Source of the DNA: Fusarium oxysporum f. sp. lycopersici 4287
Lineage: Eukaryota; Ascomycota; Sordariomycetes; Hypocreales; Nectriaceae
Assembly (NCBI RefSeq): GCF_000149955.1
Contig: NC_030997.1
Coordinates: 558,001-622,000 of the forward strand
DNA: 64,000 nt
Reading direction: 5' to 3'
In this document: in pieces, positions 50,957-61,800 of the stretch
Position numbering within the stretch: position 1 is the stretch's first letter
Layout: each line of letters begins with the position of its first letter
Translations under genes and position numbers: made by a program
The notes under the pieces: model-generated
The model's database searches: none
Told to the model about the DNA's origin: nothing
Seen by the model: the letters and a program-made list of their open reading frames with translations, nothing else

Positions 50957-53788
50957 AACGAGACGTTGAACAGGCGTTTCCTAGTAACGATAATCTGTCT
51001 CCAGTGACCTGGTCGGTTGTTCAATGCTCAAAATTATCCCGAATTAGGTAACTGCTTTCTATCGCGGATCTTCTCTGTTTACTTCGAAATCATTTTATGT
51101 CCATTACGCCTTGATTGCCGTAGATCTCAATCAACCAATGGGCTCGATGATCTCGACACGGAAATGTGACCGGCGTTGTCGTAAGCCCGTGATAAATCCG
51201 TTAGCATGAGGGGGAACTCCACGAACGGTCTTCACTTCTGTACACCGAGCAAATACATTTCTTGGCATTATCCGACATAATCTTACAGCTGTTCTTGTAG
51301 GCGCGGGCTTATTTCACAGATGATATAGCTAATGGCTTATAATGTGATGGTATCACGATAGGGGCAGGCCATACGCGTCCTTATTTGACTGAGTAAATGG
51401 TTGAACAAATTATTGTGCCAATACCCGAGCCCACGACTCGTGCTTCGGAAAAGGGTCAGTTGTTGACGAGCGGAGATATCGAGAACGTGACTTGGACGGC
51501 GAATCGGCATGAAGACCGAAAACTCGACGGATGATCCCTGAGCAAGATCCTTGTCTGTTTCCGACGGGATTGTATTCTCATTCGTTGTTGTTATTCGCAT
51601 AAGATATGCAGTTGCAGTCCAGCAATTGCTCTCTCGCTCTGAAAAGAAAAAAGAAAAAGTCGAATGTAACCTCAGAAACGGGTTCTTATTTATCATCAGC
51701 TTGGGAGAATTGTGATTTGATGCTATTGAAGCATTCGTTCATTCCCTGCCAGATTCTACTAAGCGATCGGAACGATGCCCCAACATGAAATTGATTGAGA
51801 GCATGCCCAGGATGACATTTGTCAATAACATCCTTTGGGAGGTCAATGTTGAAAAAGTGTGCAAATATTAGCAAGACGAATTAAATAGAGTTCAGTTAGC
51901 TATACTTTGTCAGGCTGCTATGCTATTCTTCTATAGGGTATACTCTGCTGAATTATAATATTGAAACCATAGGGTTATAAAACATGCGATATTGAACTAT
52001 TAATATACTCAAAACGTGGTACCCTGGAACCCCTTTTAACATGGACCCGATATTAGCTTCATGCATGTTTTATTCTGGACCCAAATATTGTCTTCAGGAA
52101 CACATTCATCTCCAGTGGATTCAGGTCGTGGAGTATCGGCATTGACTCCAAACTGTCAAAGTTTGTCGAGCTGCCAACTTCATGCCAAATGGCAGAATGC
52201 TGCGAAGTCGAAAGACTTGACGCAAGTAACCAGTACCAGAGAAGGCATAAGAATCGTGTTGTTCTCATTATATGAGTAAGAAATTGCCCTTTGGGCATTG
52301 GGATTCAATCACTTTGGAGATGCTGATGGTTTGTTATTCGCCGATGAGATGAATCGATCACCGCTTATTGACTAAATTCATTTCAAGCTGCCATCTCTTG
52401 GAGCTCCTGTATGTGATGGTCTTTCTGGAGGTTACCCGAAATCACGGGACATATAGCTTATGCCTTGAAATAGCTAGATCCGCTGAGTGGCGTTCATTCC
52501 AGAACCAAGCCGTTGGTCCCCTTCTGGCGTTATCTATCAAATCGCGGCCATTACATCTTACGAACTGTCAAATGCGCCCTACAGCGCCAACGTGGTAATT
52601 GTGATGAGAAGTGATAATAGTCGAGACATGCAGTCTTAGAAGCCCCTGCTATACACATGACTCGCTCAGGCGGCACACCTTTTTGTTCCCCGACATTTGA
52701 CTCCCGAGGAACCCACACGGCAGACGGGTTCGGCAACGGGGAAGAGCCCGGAAGGCCCTCAAAAACTGGATTTCCTCCTCGCAAGACGAACCCTTCAGGC
52801 TTAGTGGTCGTTCTGCCAAGGAGGATCGGCGTTGCGGCATTTGGCAGTGCGGTTCCGGATCCTCAGCGCATAAACCGGGGTTTTACAACATGCTGACCGA
52901 TCCTATCAATCCATCATATGACATGTAAGTCTCCGAATATGAAATCAACAATCTTGAAAAAACCGGATGAACGGTTACGCACGCACAGATGATTTACCGC
53001 ACGTGAACTGATGGGTTTATCACAATGCATGGTGATTCTTCAAAGAAGGGATCTGCAGTCTGTGCTTTGCAATCACTGGTGATCAGTGGAACGACGCGGA
53101 ACGACCCCAGACCCTTAGCCCGAGTAATATATGCAAGCTGAACGAGACGGGCTCTGCCGCTGCATAAGGCTCATGACTAGACAATTTAATTCGACGTGCC
53201 AAGGTCGAGCTGGAACATGCACCCTTGTTATTGCTCAAAAACGTTGCTTGCATAGCTTCTAGTGGACTCCTCGCCCACTTTGTTGAAACTCTGAAGCACC
53301 GGATACCAAGCTTAGCTTGACCAAAACGTGTTCCATTCTCCATTAGTGCCCTTTAATTCTGACTATCTTTAACTATTGTGAATCTATTGCAGTCCGTTAC
53401 CTGTTGTGGCAGCTTCCCGACCCTCCTTTTACGCATTGACATGACAAATACCCTGGTCCATCACCGCATATCCTAGGACCCTGAGCTGAGACATTTATCT
53501 CGTCTTTTTATCACCGCTGACTCAGAAACCCTCCGACTTTATTCAGATCCTTCACTTTAGTTGAGAAGTAGCGTCAACGCCGCGGGTCAGCACGGGTTTT
53601 TAGTACCAAAAATGATTGCGGGACGGTGTAACGTCCGCGGTGATATGACATTGGGCTGCTAGGTAAATGCTTGATGTTTTTGACAGGCAACTAGTGAACC
53701 CTAGTCCAAGTAGATATAAGAGCAGCATCAATCCCTCCTTGTTTCTGAGATCTGCACACAAACTTTCTTGTCCAGATCGTCTGTCACC
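50957..53788. other. 2.8 kb without a supportable gene
   Basis: 51800-52020 is AT-rich. The remaining sequence has only short frames (for example minus strand 51337-51696, plus strand 52657-52896) with no motifs or joined exons. No transposon ends were recognised. The last 100 bases are a C/T-rich promoter just before the GMC gene. Confidence 0.4.
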
Positions 53789-55816
53789 ATGCGCTGCAAC
53801 GTCTTGTCACCTTCGCTCTTGGCGCTCAGCCTTTCAACCAGTGTCACTGCTCGTCCAGAGATTCCTTTCATCAGTACACTTCTCGACCCCTTGCAGCATA
53901 TCGTCAAGTCCGCTTATGCTGGTGATGGACTCAAGGTCGGACATCTTGGCGAACTGGGTGGCATTCCTGGTGTCGATGTCGAGTACGACTATGTTGTCGT
54001 AGGAGGAGGCACAGGGGGAAACACCATCGGTTACAGACTTGCAAAGGCTGGCTACAGTGTCGCTATTGTTGAAGCTGGCCCTTTCCTCGAGATCTCCAAG
54101 CCTATTCTCGCGACATCGCCTGGTGGAGTGACGGCCGGCAGTGGCGCAAGTCTTCTGGACTCTAACCCTCTTCGCGATTGGAGATTCACGACAACGGCGC
54201 AGACAGGCGCTGATGATCGCGAGATTCACTATGCTCGTGGAAAGGTTCTTGGTGGCTCATCTCAGCTCAACTTTCTGGTGTACCACCGACCAACGAACGG
54301 TACTATGGCCAAGTGGGCTGAGGATGTAGGAGATGATAGCTATGCGTGAGTGACAACCCGAAAACGTAGTCAGAATATCACTAACAATAAAACCAGATGG
54401 GAGCAAATGTTGCCTCACTTCCAGAAGAGCCCCTCCTTCACACCACCGGACAATGAGAAGCGCAACGTGACAACTGACTACGACGCTTCCGCATTCTCCA
54501 AAGAGAAGGGCCCTCTCCAAATCAGTTACGCCAATTACGTCCCCTCCTGGGCTGTTCTCGTGGAGAAGGGACTTAAGTCCCTTGGTTTCAAGGGTATCGA
54601 TGGCTTCAGCAGCGGTAGTCTTCTCGGCTACTCATACACCACAACAACAGTTCAACCCAAGACCGCTACCCGAAGTGCTTCCGATGACTTTGTGAAGACC
54701 GCGAGAAGTGAGAAGCTCAAGACACTCAAGGTGTACACTGAGAGCCTTGCCAAGAAGGTGACCTTCGATGATGACAAGAAGGCTACCGGTGTTGAGGTCA
54801 GCTCTGTTGGTATTGATTACACTCTCAAGGCTAAGAAGGAGGTCATCGTCAGTGGTGGAGCTTTCCAGTCACCCCAGGTTCTGATGGTTTCTGGTGTTGG
54901 ACCCAAGCAGCATCTGGAAGAGCTTGACATTCCTGTAGTTGCCGATCTTCCTGGAGTTGGCCAGAACCTCTGGGATCATGTCCTCTTCGGACCTTCATTT
55001 GAAGTGCAAGGTCTCGAGGACACCCTCAGCGCTGCGATCAACAACGACACTGTTTTCCAAGGCGCGCTTGATGCTTATGCTCAGCAACAAGCTGGTCCTC
55101 TGACATCCAACCAGGTCGAGCTCTTGGGTTGGGAGAAGGCTCCTGAGAAGTACCGATCGAAGTTCTCCGCTGAGACTATCAAGGACCTTGCGACTTTCCC
55201 TGATGACTGGCCTGAGATGGAGATCATTCCTCTTAACGTCTACTCTGAGGACTGGTCATTCCCTATCCTGCAGCAGCCCACCGATGGAAAGAAGTACACC
55301 AGTCTTAACGGCGCCTTGGTCGCACCTCTATCCCGCGGCAACATCACTCTTCGAACAAACTCGACCACCGACGCTCCTCTCATCAACCCCAACTTCCTCA
55401 CCAAGAAGGCCGACCAAGAAGTTGCCATCGCTCTGTTCCGTCGCCTTCGAGAAATCGCCAAGTCCACCCCTCTGAAGGACACCGTGCTGAAGGAGGTGTA
55501 TCCTGGTGAGCAGCACGAAACAGATGAACAGATTCTTGCTGTTCTTCGTGATACACTCATGACTGTTTGGCACGCTGCTTGTACTTGCAAGATGGGCAAG
55601 AAGGATGACGAGATGGCTGTTCTTGACTCTAAGGCTCGTGTATACGGTGTCAAGGGACTGCGGGTTGTCGATGCCTCTGCTTTCCCTCTTCTCATTCCTG
55701 GTCACCCTGTCGGTACCGTATATGCGTTGGCCGAGAAGATTGCTCATGATATCATTACGGAAGAGAAGAGTGAGGGTTCCGCATACAAGGTTGATATTGA
55801 TGTTGAGGTTTCTTGA
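53789..55816 (+). CDS. Secreted GMC oxidoreductase (aryl-alcohol/glucose-oxidase-like)
   Basis: Two exons (53789-54345, 54397-55816) give 658 residues. The N-terminus MRCNVLSPSLLALSLSTSVT is a signal peptide. The FAD-binding loop VVVGGGTGGNTIGYRLAKAG lies near residues 70-90 and the GMC signatures GKVLGGSSQLNFLVYHR and SGGAFQSPQVLMVSGVGP are clear. The C-terminal VVDASAFPLLIPGHPVGTVY contains the second catalytic His (GHPVGT), and the first is in VWHAACTCKMG. Such enzymes oxidise alcohols or sugars and usually reduce O2 to H2O2 outside the cell, or reduce quinones. Codon usage is strongly C-rich at third positions (AAG, GAG, CTC, GGT), a sign of high expression. Exact substrate unknown. Confidence 0.93.
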
Positions 55817-56126
55817 AACGTTCTTTAGCTATTTCTTTAATTCTTTGTTAGACTTGCCCTATTCTTTTTAGACATACATAGACACTTTCACTTAGAAATC
55901 CTGAACATGAACTGAAGCAATTTCTACCCTTCATCACTGGTCCAAGACTCACCCGTCTCCGACGTGACTGATCAGACTCTTTCTGTGCCTTGAGCCTTGA
56001 TCGACACAGAACAATACACTGCCATTCTCTCAACGGACCAAGCCCTCATCCGCAGAATGTAAGTGGAGTCAAGATTCAGGTGGAGCCTTACCCTGATATG
56101 AAAAAAAAAGTGCGGATAGACAGAAA
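55817..56126. other. Intergenic, 3' region of GMC gene and tRNA flank
   Basis: About 310 bases, no gene. An oligo-A run at about 56100-56109 lies just beyond the 3' end of the minus-strand tRNA-Trp; read from that gene it is a T run, the usual RNA polymerase III terminator. Confidence 0.5.
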
Positions 56127-56235
56127 TGAGGGACACCAGATTTGAACTGATAACCTTTAGGAGTCACGATTACCTCAAGAGGAACTTGAAGATGCATCGC
56201 TGGAATCTAACGCGCTACCGTTGCGCCAGCCCCCC
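56127..56235 (-). tRNA. tRNA-Trp (anticodon CCA) with intron of about 37 bases
   Basis: On the minus strand: acceptor GGGGGGC pairs with GTCCCTC (two G-U pairs), D-arm GCGC-AACGGTA-GCGC, anticodon loop TTCCAG with CCA, T-arm ATCAG-TTCAAAT-CTGGT. The intron sits after position 37 and is about 37 bases. The anticodon stem TTAGA/CCTAA has one A-C mismatch at its base next to the loop. An oligo-T terminator follows. Confidence 0.88.
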
Positions 56236-56623
56236 ATTGTTTGTTGTCGAGCGGGTTTTTAATTATGATCATGCATCCCGAACAGAGGCTCAGAGCTTCC
56301 CATTTGCTTCATGATTTCAGTCACCATTCGCATCCAAAATTAAGAAGATCGGGATCAGGAACTACAATAAATGGCCAGCTTTTAATCAAGTATAAGGGAG
56401 TTGGCTGGACTCTGCCAAATTGGTTGAGCAACGTTGATGAAATGTGTACAAGATAGACCCTTTGTTTGGCATTCAGCCTTGTTAGCAGATCGGGTAAGCT
56501 CCTATATTGGTCAACACAGAAACAGCTATGTACAAAATGGCCACCGATATGAACTCATGGCAAAAATCGGAAATGAGCTCAGAACTAAGTCTACTTGTTT
56601 AAGTTCGCAAAAAAACGAATGAT
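56236..56623. other. Intergenic between two tRNA genes
   Basis: 388 bases, no gene recognised. Confidence 0.3.
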
Positions 56624-56696
56624 AGGACCGAGCGTGGATCGAACACGCGACCTAGGGATCTGCAATCCCTCGCTCGTACCACTGAGCTATCGATCC
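56624..56696 (-). tRNA. tRNA-Cys (anticodon GCA)
   Basis: 73 bases without intron: acceptor GGATCGA/TCGGTCC, D-arm GCTC-AGTGGTAC-GAGC, anticodon arm AGGGA-TTGCAGA-TCCCT, T-arm GCGTG-TTCGATC-CACGC. All stems pair. Confidence 0.96.
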
Positions 56697-57282
56697 TTGT
56701 AATCGCTGACTGTTCGGTCTCGAAATTAGCAGTCATGTTCCAAGGATCTGATAATCTAAACAAACAAGACGTGTTGAGTTCTCAGATGTCAGTATCCAGC
56801 CGTAATTATTTGCTCGCAACTACCTACAGGCACTGGCAAATTTGACCCGGAAGCGTCAACGCAGGGGCTCTACTTAGGATAGCATGCTTACCGTGACCTG
56901 GTTTAGCTGCCGCAAATTTAAGCTACTGGCGAACAAGTACTTGAATAGACGCTATTGCTTCAGCGGCAGTCAAACTCAGTTGAACTCATTTTTATTATGC
57001 GTATTCTGTCGCTCCTGTTGATCCATTGGGACTGCTTGTAGAAGCGTGGGTCATAAACATGGGTGTTTCTCACGTTGTGACAGTGCAACTCGTTTGAACA
57101 TCTTGTGACCAAGGCGAGACCAGTGATTCACATTCAACAGAACAAACATGTAGTGGGATTAACAGAACCCTTTTCAGTTACACAAGCCCCCACAGGTTTT
57201 CTGAATAATCATCTTTATTCCATCCTTCCTTTTCCTGTCATCATTCATCCTCACACAACTTTGATCACTAACCTCACGAAAT
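56697..57282. other. Intergenic
   Basis: 586 bases, no gene; C/T-rich just before 57283, the promoter of the decayed trypsin-like gene. Confidence 0.35.
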
Positions 57283-58986
57283 ATGGCCGAACCACCCGCC
57301 GTTCCCCCGAGTAGAAAGGAATCCTGCGGCTACTACACCGGCCTTCTAGACTGTCCAACTCTTGTTGGGCGATCTACCATAGTATATGACAATGAAGTCT
57401 ACGAAAAGTTACTTGATCCTGTTGAAAAGCATGCTGTTGTTCCGCTGTGGAATGACTCTGCAGGCCCGCTGCGTCGCAAGATTCGTGAAGCTGTGAAGGG
57501 TGTCGACTGGAACGCCATCGACATCTTCCGATGCGGTTCCACATCTTTGGGTCATTGTCATCTTGTTCGACCCGTCATACCTTTCGTATCGGTAGAGCCT
57601 GGATCGATAACATGGATGAGCGGAAGAGCGGTAGCCCTCAAATACCGCGACGTTCTGCGGGAGCACGACATTCACGATGTCGAAGTCGAAATCAAAGAGT
57701 CCAGAATCACGCAATGTTGCTCGAGTGACCAGGACTAAACAGAGAGGTAAGTACCATGACCCCCAAGTAAACCTTGTGCTAATGCAAGACAAGCGATCGT
57801 TCAACAGCCAAACTTGAGCCGCGTATTCCGACTCATGAGGAGGAGAGCTTCGGAAGGCACAATATCCAACTTTCTGAGTTCCTGGGGACCAAGATTGCCT
57901 CCTCTCAATTTCCGACTCGTGAAGGCACCAAAGGTCTATACTTGCGAGTCCGAAATACGGAAACCGTTGTTGCTTTGACCTGTCGACATGTCGTCTTCGG
58001 ACAAGAGGAAGAGAACGTCGACTTCTGTCGCGACACTAATAACACCCCAAGTGTTATTCAACCTGGGAACAAGACGTATCAAGACACGATGGAAAATCTA
58101 CACGAAGCCATCAGTTGGATAAACTCTTCGCTCAGATGCTATAAGTCACCCACCGAGAAACAGCTCGAACACGAAATGCATTTTGAAGGCCAAGCAAGAG
58201 AGAAGCCTACGGCGATATAAACCTTTCGAGTCAATGTAGTTACGAACTATGGGTCACGTACTCCTTTCACCAAAGTTTGGGCTAAGCAGTTCTTCGCCGG
58301 CACGCTTCAGGGACTGAGCTATAATCGAGCTGCATCAGAACAAGCACCAAACACCGTTAGGGAAGTTGGAAAACATTGAATCCTGGCGAACCATCTCATC
58401 TGTCAATGTTGGTCGCATGAACATGATGGACATGTTGTGGTGGAATTTACGTAAGGAGTTGAAGCGAAGACGCTGTTTCGTTCCCGGGGTTCCTACATTC
58501 ACGCAGACTGGCGTCATTTCAGAAGCCGAAATGAGATACTCCGACTATGAATCCACTTTGCCAGGAAGAAATACAATCGATGAGGATTGCACGAGATTAT
58601 GCATGTATGGCAGCGGAAGTGGATAAAGCTATGGCATCACCAATACAGCCAGATCCGTCATCCGGAGATTTGTTTGAGGTGTCCCGATGATTTCCGAAGA
58701 ATGGCGTATCCTGGGCCGCATAAAATACGGACGCAGAAAGTACTTCTCTTGCCAGGGAGACTCGGGGGCCAGTATCATGGGAAATGATGGCCGTGTCGCG
58801 GCGATGCTGACGTATAGTACTCAAGACGATGACCAAGGCAGCAACACAGGCATTCATCACATCTCGTATGCGACGCCCATCGAGTGGCTGTTGGGGGATA
58901 TTCGAGGACATGGGTATGACTTGGAGTGGATGGGCAGAGAAGTTCCTCTTGAACATCTCCACTATCGTGTAGAATCTGAAAATTGA
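57283..58986 (+). pseudogene. Decayed trypsin-like (S1-type) fungal protein gene
   Basis: The first part (57283-57735) is open and encodes 150 residues of the N-terminal domain of a fungal protein family with a trypsin-like C-terminal half (VPLWNDSAGPLRRKIREAV, HDIHDVEVEIKES). The frame then stops at 57736-57738 just before a good donor at 57747; the upstream frame needs a shift of one base to join exon 2 (57808 on, EGTKGLYLRVRN, LTCRHVVFG with the catalytic His). From about 58240 to 58986 one frame shows the rest (GHVLLSPKFG, AIIELHQNKH, SCQGDSGASIMG with catalytic Ser, TGIHHISYATPIEWLL) but is broken by TGA at 58315-58317 (where family members have Trp in DWA), TAA at 58624-58626 and TGA at 58675-58677. 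Not functional as read. Confidence 0.72.
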
Positions 58987-59241
58987 TCCGGTGGCTTTCC
59001 TGGAAGATGTTACCAGAGACCATTCAGTCTTGGATCATTCTAGTGGAGTAAGCGCAACTGGTAGTTAGACAGTCAATTGAGAGAGACGGAAAGATTCTTT
59101 TGTGAGTTGTTGCAAAGCGCCCTCGATGTGAAATGATGAAAAATGTGGCTGGACATGTTGGTTATTACTGTAGATCCTGCTAAGCAGAACTTGATCGACA
59201 TAGGGTTGAGTTGAATGTGGTGTTGATAACTAAAGTTAGCC

Positions 59242-59313
59242 GCCTCTATAGCTCAGTGGTAGAGCGTTGCACTTGTAATGCAAAGGTCCATCGTTCAATC
59301 CGGTGTGGAGGCA
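59242..59313 (+). tRNA. tRNA-Thr (anticodon UGU)
   Basis: 72 bases, no intron: acceptor GCCTCTA/TGGAGGC with one mismatch-free G-U-tolerant stem, D-arm GCTC-AGTGGTA-GAGC, anticodon arm TTGCA-CTTGTAA-TGCAA, T-arm CATCG-TTCAATC-CGGTG, discriminator A. It decodes ACA. Confidence 0.95.
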
Positions 59314-59545
59314 CGCGAATTGCTTTTTGTCAGATTGACAACCGATTAATTTTAATATGATACCTGGGAGCTTCATTTTATTAATATTTTGGTCGCTCAA
59401 TCGTAATTATCTTTTGGATGGCACTCTGTCGTAGATGAGATCTGGAACCGAAGAAGCTCGGAATACAAGAAGCACGACATGTATGGGCCAATGATGATAA
59501 GACCATTCGATTGAATCAATTGCTGACAGTGCTGTCCCACAATAA

Positions 59546-61000
59546 TTAACACGTCCCCGTTGTATTCAAAGCGTATTCCTTAATCGCCGGCTCTTGCTTT
59601 ACCTTGGGCAAATACGTAACAAGAGAAATGCCCGCAATGACAATCGCGTTCTCAGTGATCAAAAGATCTTCCAATCCAAGTCCAGGTGCCAAAGATGAGG
59701 CGCAGACTGTTCCCAAGTCCAGCCTGGAGATCTTGCCAGGTCCTTCGTGAGTAAGTGCATCTTTCGCAAGTGCAAAACTGAGGGGGTTTGCCAGCATGCT
59801 TTCATGTGTATAAAATGAACCACCTGGTTTTCCAGCGCAAATCTTTTGTACTTCAGCATTTGTGACGCCGACATTTCTTTGGTCAAGCAAGTAAGCCGAA
59901 GCCCCGGTGCCCTCTTGCGGCTGGACAATCTCGTCCAGGAAGCTAGAGTACAGACTTGTTGTCGGTATATATCCTGAATCACCGCCGTCCGAGCGAAGAG
60001 TTTTGATGAAATTGCTACCAGCTTCTTGCTGGACAACAGATGGCGTGTTGGTAATTCCAGAGAGGTCGACAAAGTTGGCTAGAACAGTGCCCTTGTAATT
60101 CGCACTGATGGCGACGTGGTCGGTAGTGACTTTGCGAGTTGAGGGCCAGTACTTGAATGCCCATTGAGTATCGATGTTGCCCTGCGACCAACCGATGATA
60201 GCAACGCTTCGCTTTGAGAGGGAGGCGATGTAGTTGAGCGCGTACGCAGCGTACTCGGCATTGACTTGCGCATCACCAAGAAGAAGTTCAGGTACGTTAA
60301 CCCAGACAGGATCAGCCCAGTCCACACCGGTGAGCAATGGGATGAAGCTGCCCCGAAATGCGGTGTAGCCGGTAGATCCGGTACCAGGGAACAAAATCAC
60401 AGGTAGCCTTTTGCCGTAGGTAAAAGTGTCCGGGATGTAGATAGCAGACCTGAGCTTGTTCTCGCTGACTGTGTATGGCGCATCACAGCTTGCCGCCCTT
60501 GGAAAGACGCTCTTTGGCGGGTCAGGGTTTCTACAGAAGATTAGATGAGTAGGCTGGGAATGAAGAAAGCTTGGTTTGGCATACTGGTTGTTGTTTCCAT
60601 TCTCTACGGAGCCGAGGCCTTGGGCGTAGCCCAGTATATCATCTGTTGATCCGGAGACGATGCCATTCGCTATCAATCGCGCGCTGTACTCAACGATGTT
60701 ATCAGGCTCTGACTCAGCGACCTTTTTAGTGATAGATGATGCTTCGCCAACGTTCGGCTTTTTTGTGGCCTTCAGCTTCTGCAGAGTATCGAGTGTCTTT
60801 TCCCTGTCTCCTTTGTTCAAGGCGTCGCCGAGTTCATCGAGCAGTCCGCTGGCCGTCACAGCCAGGGCATTATTAACGCCATTGAAGAGACCAGTCAAAG
60901 CTTGCCGTCTCTCAATAAGCGACGCTCCATTTGAATTGTATGGTGCTGCAAGCCCAGCGCCGGTCAATGCCAAAGCTACAAGCAGTGCCGAGAACCGCAT
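59546..61000 (-). CDS. Secreted CalB-like lipase
   Basis: Exons in gene order 60585-61000 and 59546-60530 give 466 residues. The N-terminus MRFSALLVALALTGAGLAAP is a signal peptide. The intron (60531-60584) is 54 bases without a stop, so it reads through in frame, but its GTATGC donor, CTAAT branch and TGTAG acceptor are clear. The alpha/beta-hydrolase nucleophile is in AIIGWSQGNIDTQWAFKYWP, the Candida antarctica lipase B type pattern (WSQG), with LPVILFPGTGSTGYTAF for the oxyanion loop and catalytic His in LTHEGPG. It hydrolyses triacylglycerols or related esters outside the cell. About 150 residues before the lipase core form a helical prodomain. I start at the ATG at 61000; an in-frame TTG at 61006 is not needed. 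Confidence 0.9.
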   Translation of the reverse strand: MRFSALLVALALTGAGLAAPYNSNGASLIERRQALTGLFNGVNNALAVTASGLLDELGDALNKGDREKTLDTLQKLKATKKPNVGEASSITKKVAESEPDNIVEYSARLIANGIVSGSTDDILGYAQGLGSVENGNNNQYAKPSFLHSQPTHLIFCRNPDPPKSVFPRAASCDAPYTVSENKLRSAIYIPDTFTYGKRLPVILFPGTGSTGYTAFRGSFIPLLTGVDWADPVWVNVPELLLGDAQVNAEYAAYALNYIASLSKRSVAIIGWSQGNIDTQWAFKYWPSTRKVTTDHVAISANYKGTVLANFVDLSGITNTPSVVQQEAGSNFIKTLRSDGGDSGYIPTTSLYSSFLDEIVQPQEGTGASAYLLDQRNVGVTNAEVQKICAGKPGGSFYTHESMLANPLSFALAKDALTHEGPGKISRLDLGTVCASSLAPGLGLEDLLITENAIVIAGISLVTYLPKVKQEPAIKEYALNTTGTC

Positions 61001-61800
61001 TGCCAATTAATCAGAAGGTAATTAACTCATAGATAAGAAAACAATGGTCAATGGACTGCTGAAAGATAGTGAGGCTTGTAGTAAATGATTAGGGAATCCC
61101 TTTTGCGGGGAGACCTCCACCCATTACGAGAAGATACAACAGATTACACATGAAATTAAACCTAACCCGCAATTGAGGTTACCTTCTTCCGGCTGTACCG
61201 CTTCGAGCGCTGTGCTCGGTCGTACACACTTTGATCTATGACGCGAGAACCGCGATTTATGTGACTATCCTCAGCACACCCTCTCATCTCCATGTTATTT
61301 ACGAGATGATCGTCATCTTCTGACAGTGGAGGAGTCGGGATCGACAGTGGCTTCGGCTTGCCCCTGTTGGCTGGCGTTAGTGCTAACGCGCGTGGTCCTT
61401 GGAACTATTGAACACTAATGAGTTGGGTGCCTCGGCACCGGAGCTTCTCTCCGCAGCGGCAGTTGAGATGAATTTACAGTGGACTTCAACTGTGAGCTGA
61501 AGGGAGTCAAGCTTCCAAGCTGCATTGACTCCATGAATGATGAGCTGAGAAGTTCTTTACTACGTGGTAATACTTCACCACTATATGTGTATGCCAGATC
61601 GATTTGGGCATGCCTCGCATGTTGCGCAAAATCACATGTCGCAGGAGTTGTCGTACAAAATTGGCAATAAGGCTATTATTATTGATGCAGTGTATACTAG
61701 TATAACAAACTTCGTAAGACTTAGAAGTAGATCACAACCTTAACTTTCCCGCCAGTCATAGGTAGAGTCACGACAGGACTCGATATGAGCCAGCTGATGA
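61001..61800. other. Intergenic, 0.8 kb
   Basis: It holds the lipase promoter and the 3' end of the peroxidase gene; no gene recognised. Confidence 0.35.

Noticed and set aside
51337..51696. Minus-strand frame of 119 codons
   Set aside because: No motif or signal, isolated, likely chance.
50957..53788. RIP-mutated transposon relic
   Set aside because: Part is AT-rich, but no terminal repeats or residual transposon protein motifs were found, so the claim is not supported.
56100..56110. Oligo-A run as a poly-A tail of a retrogene
   Set aside because: It is read as oligo-T just after the minus-strand tRNA-Trp, the normal RNA polymerase III terminator.
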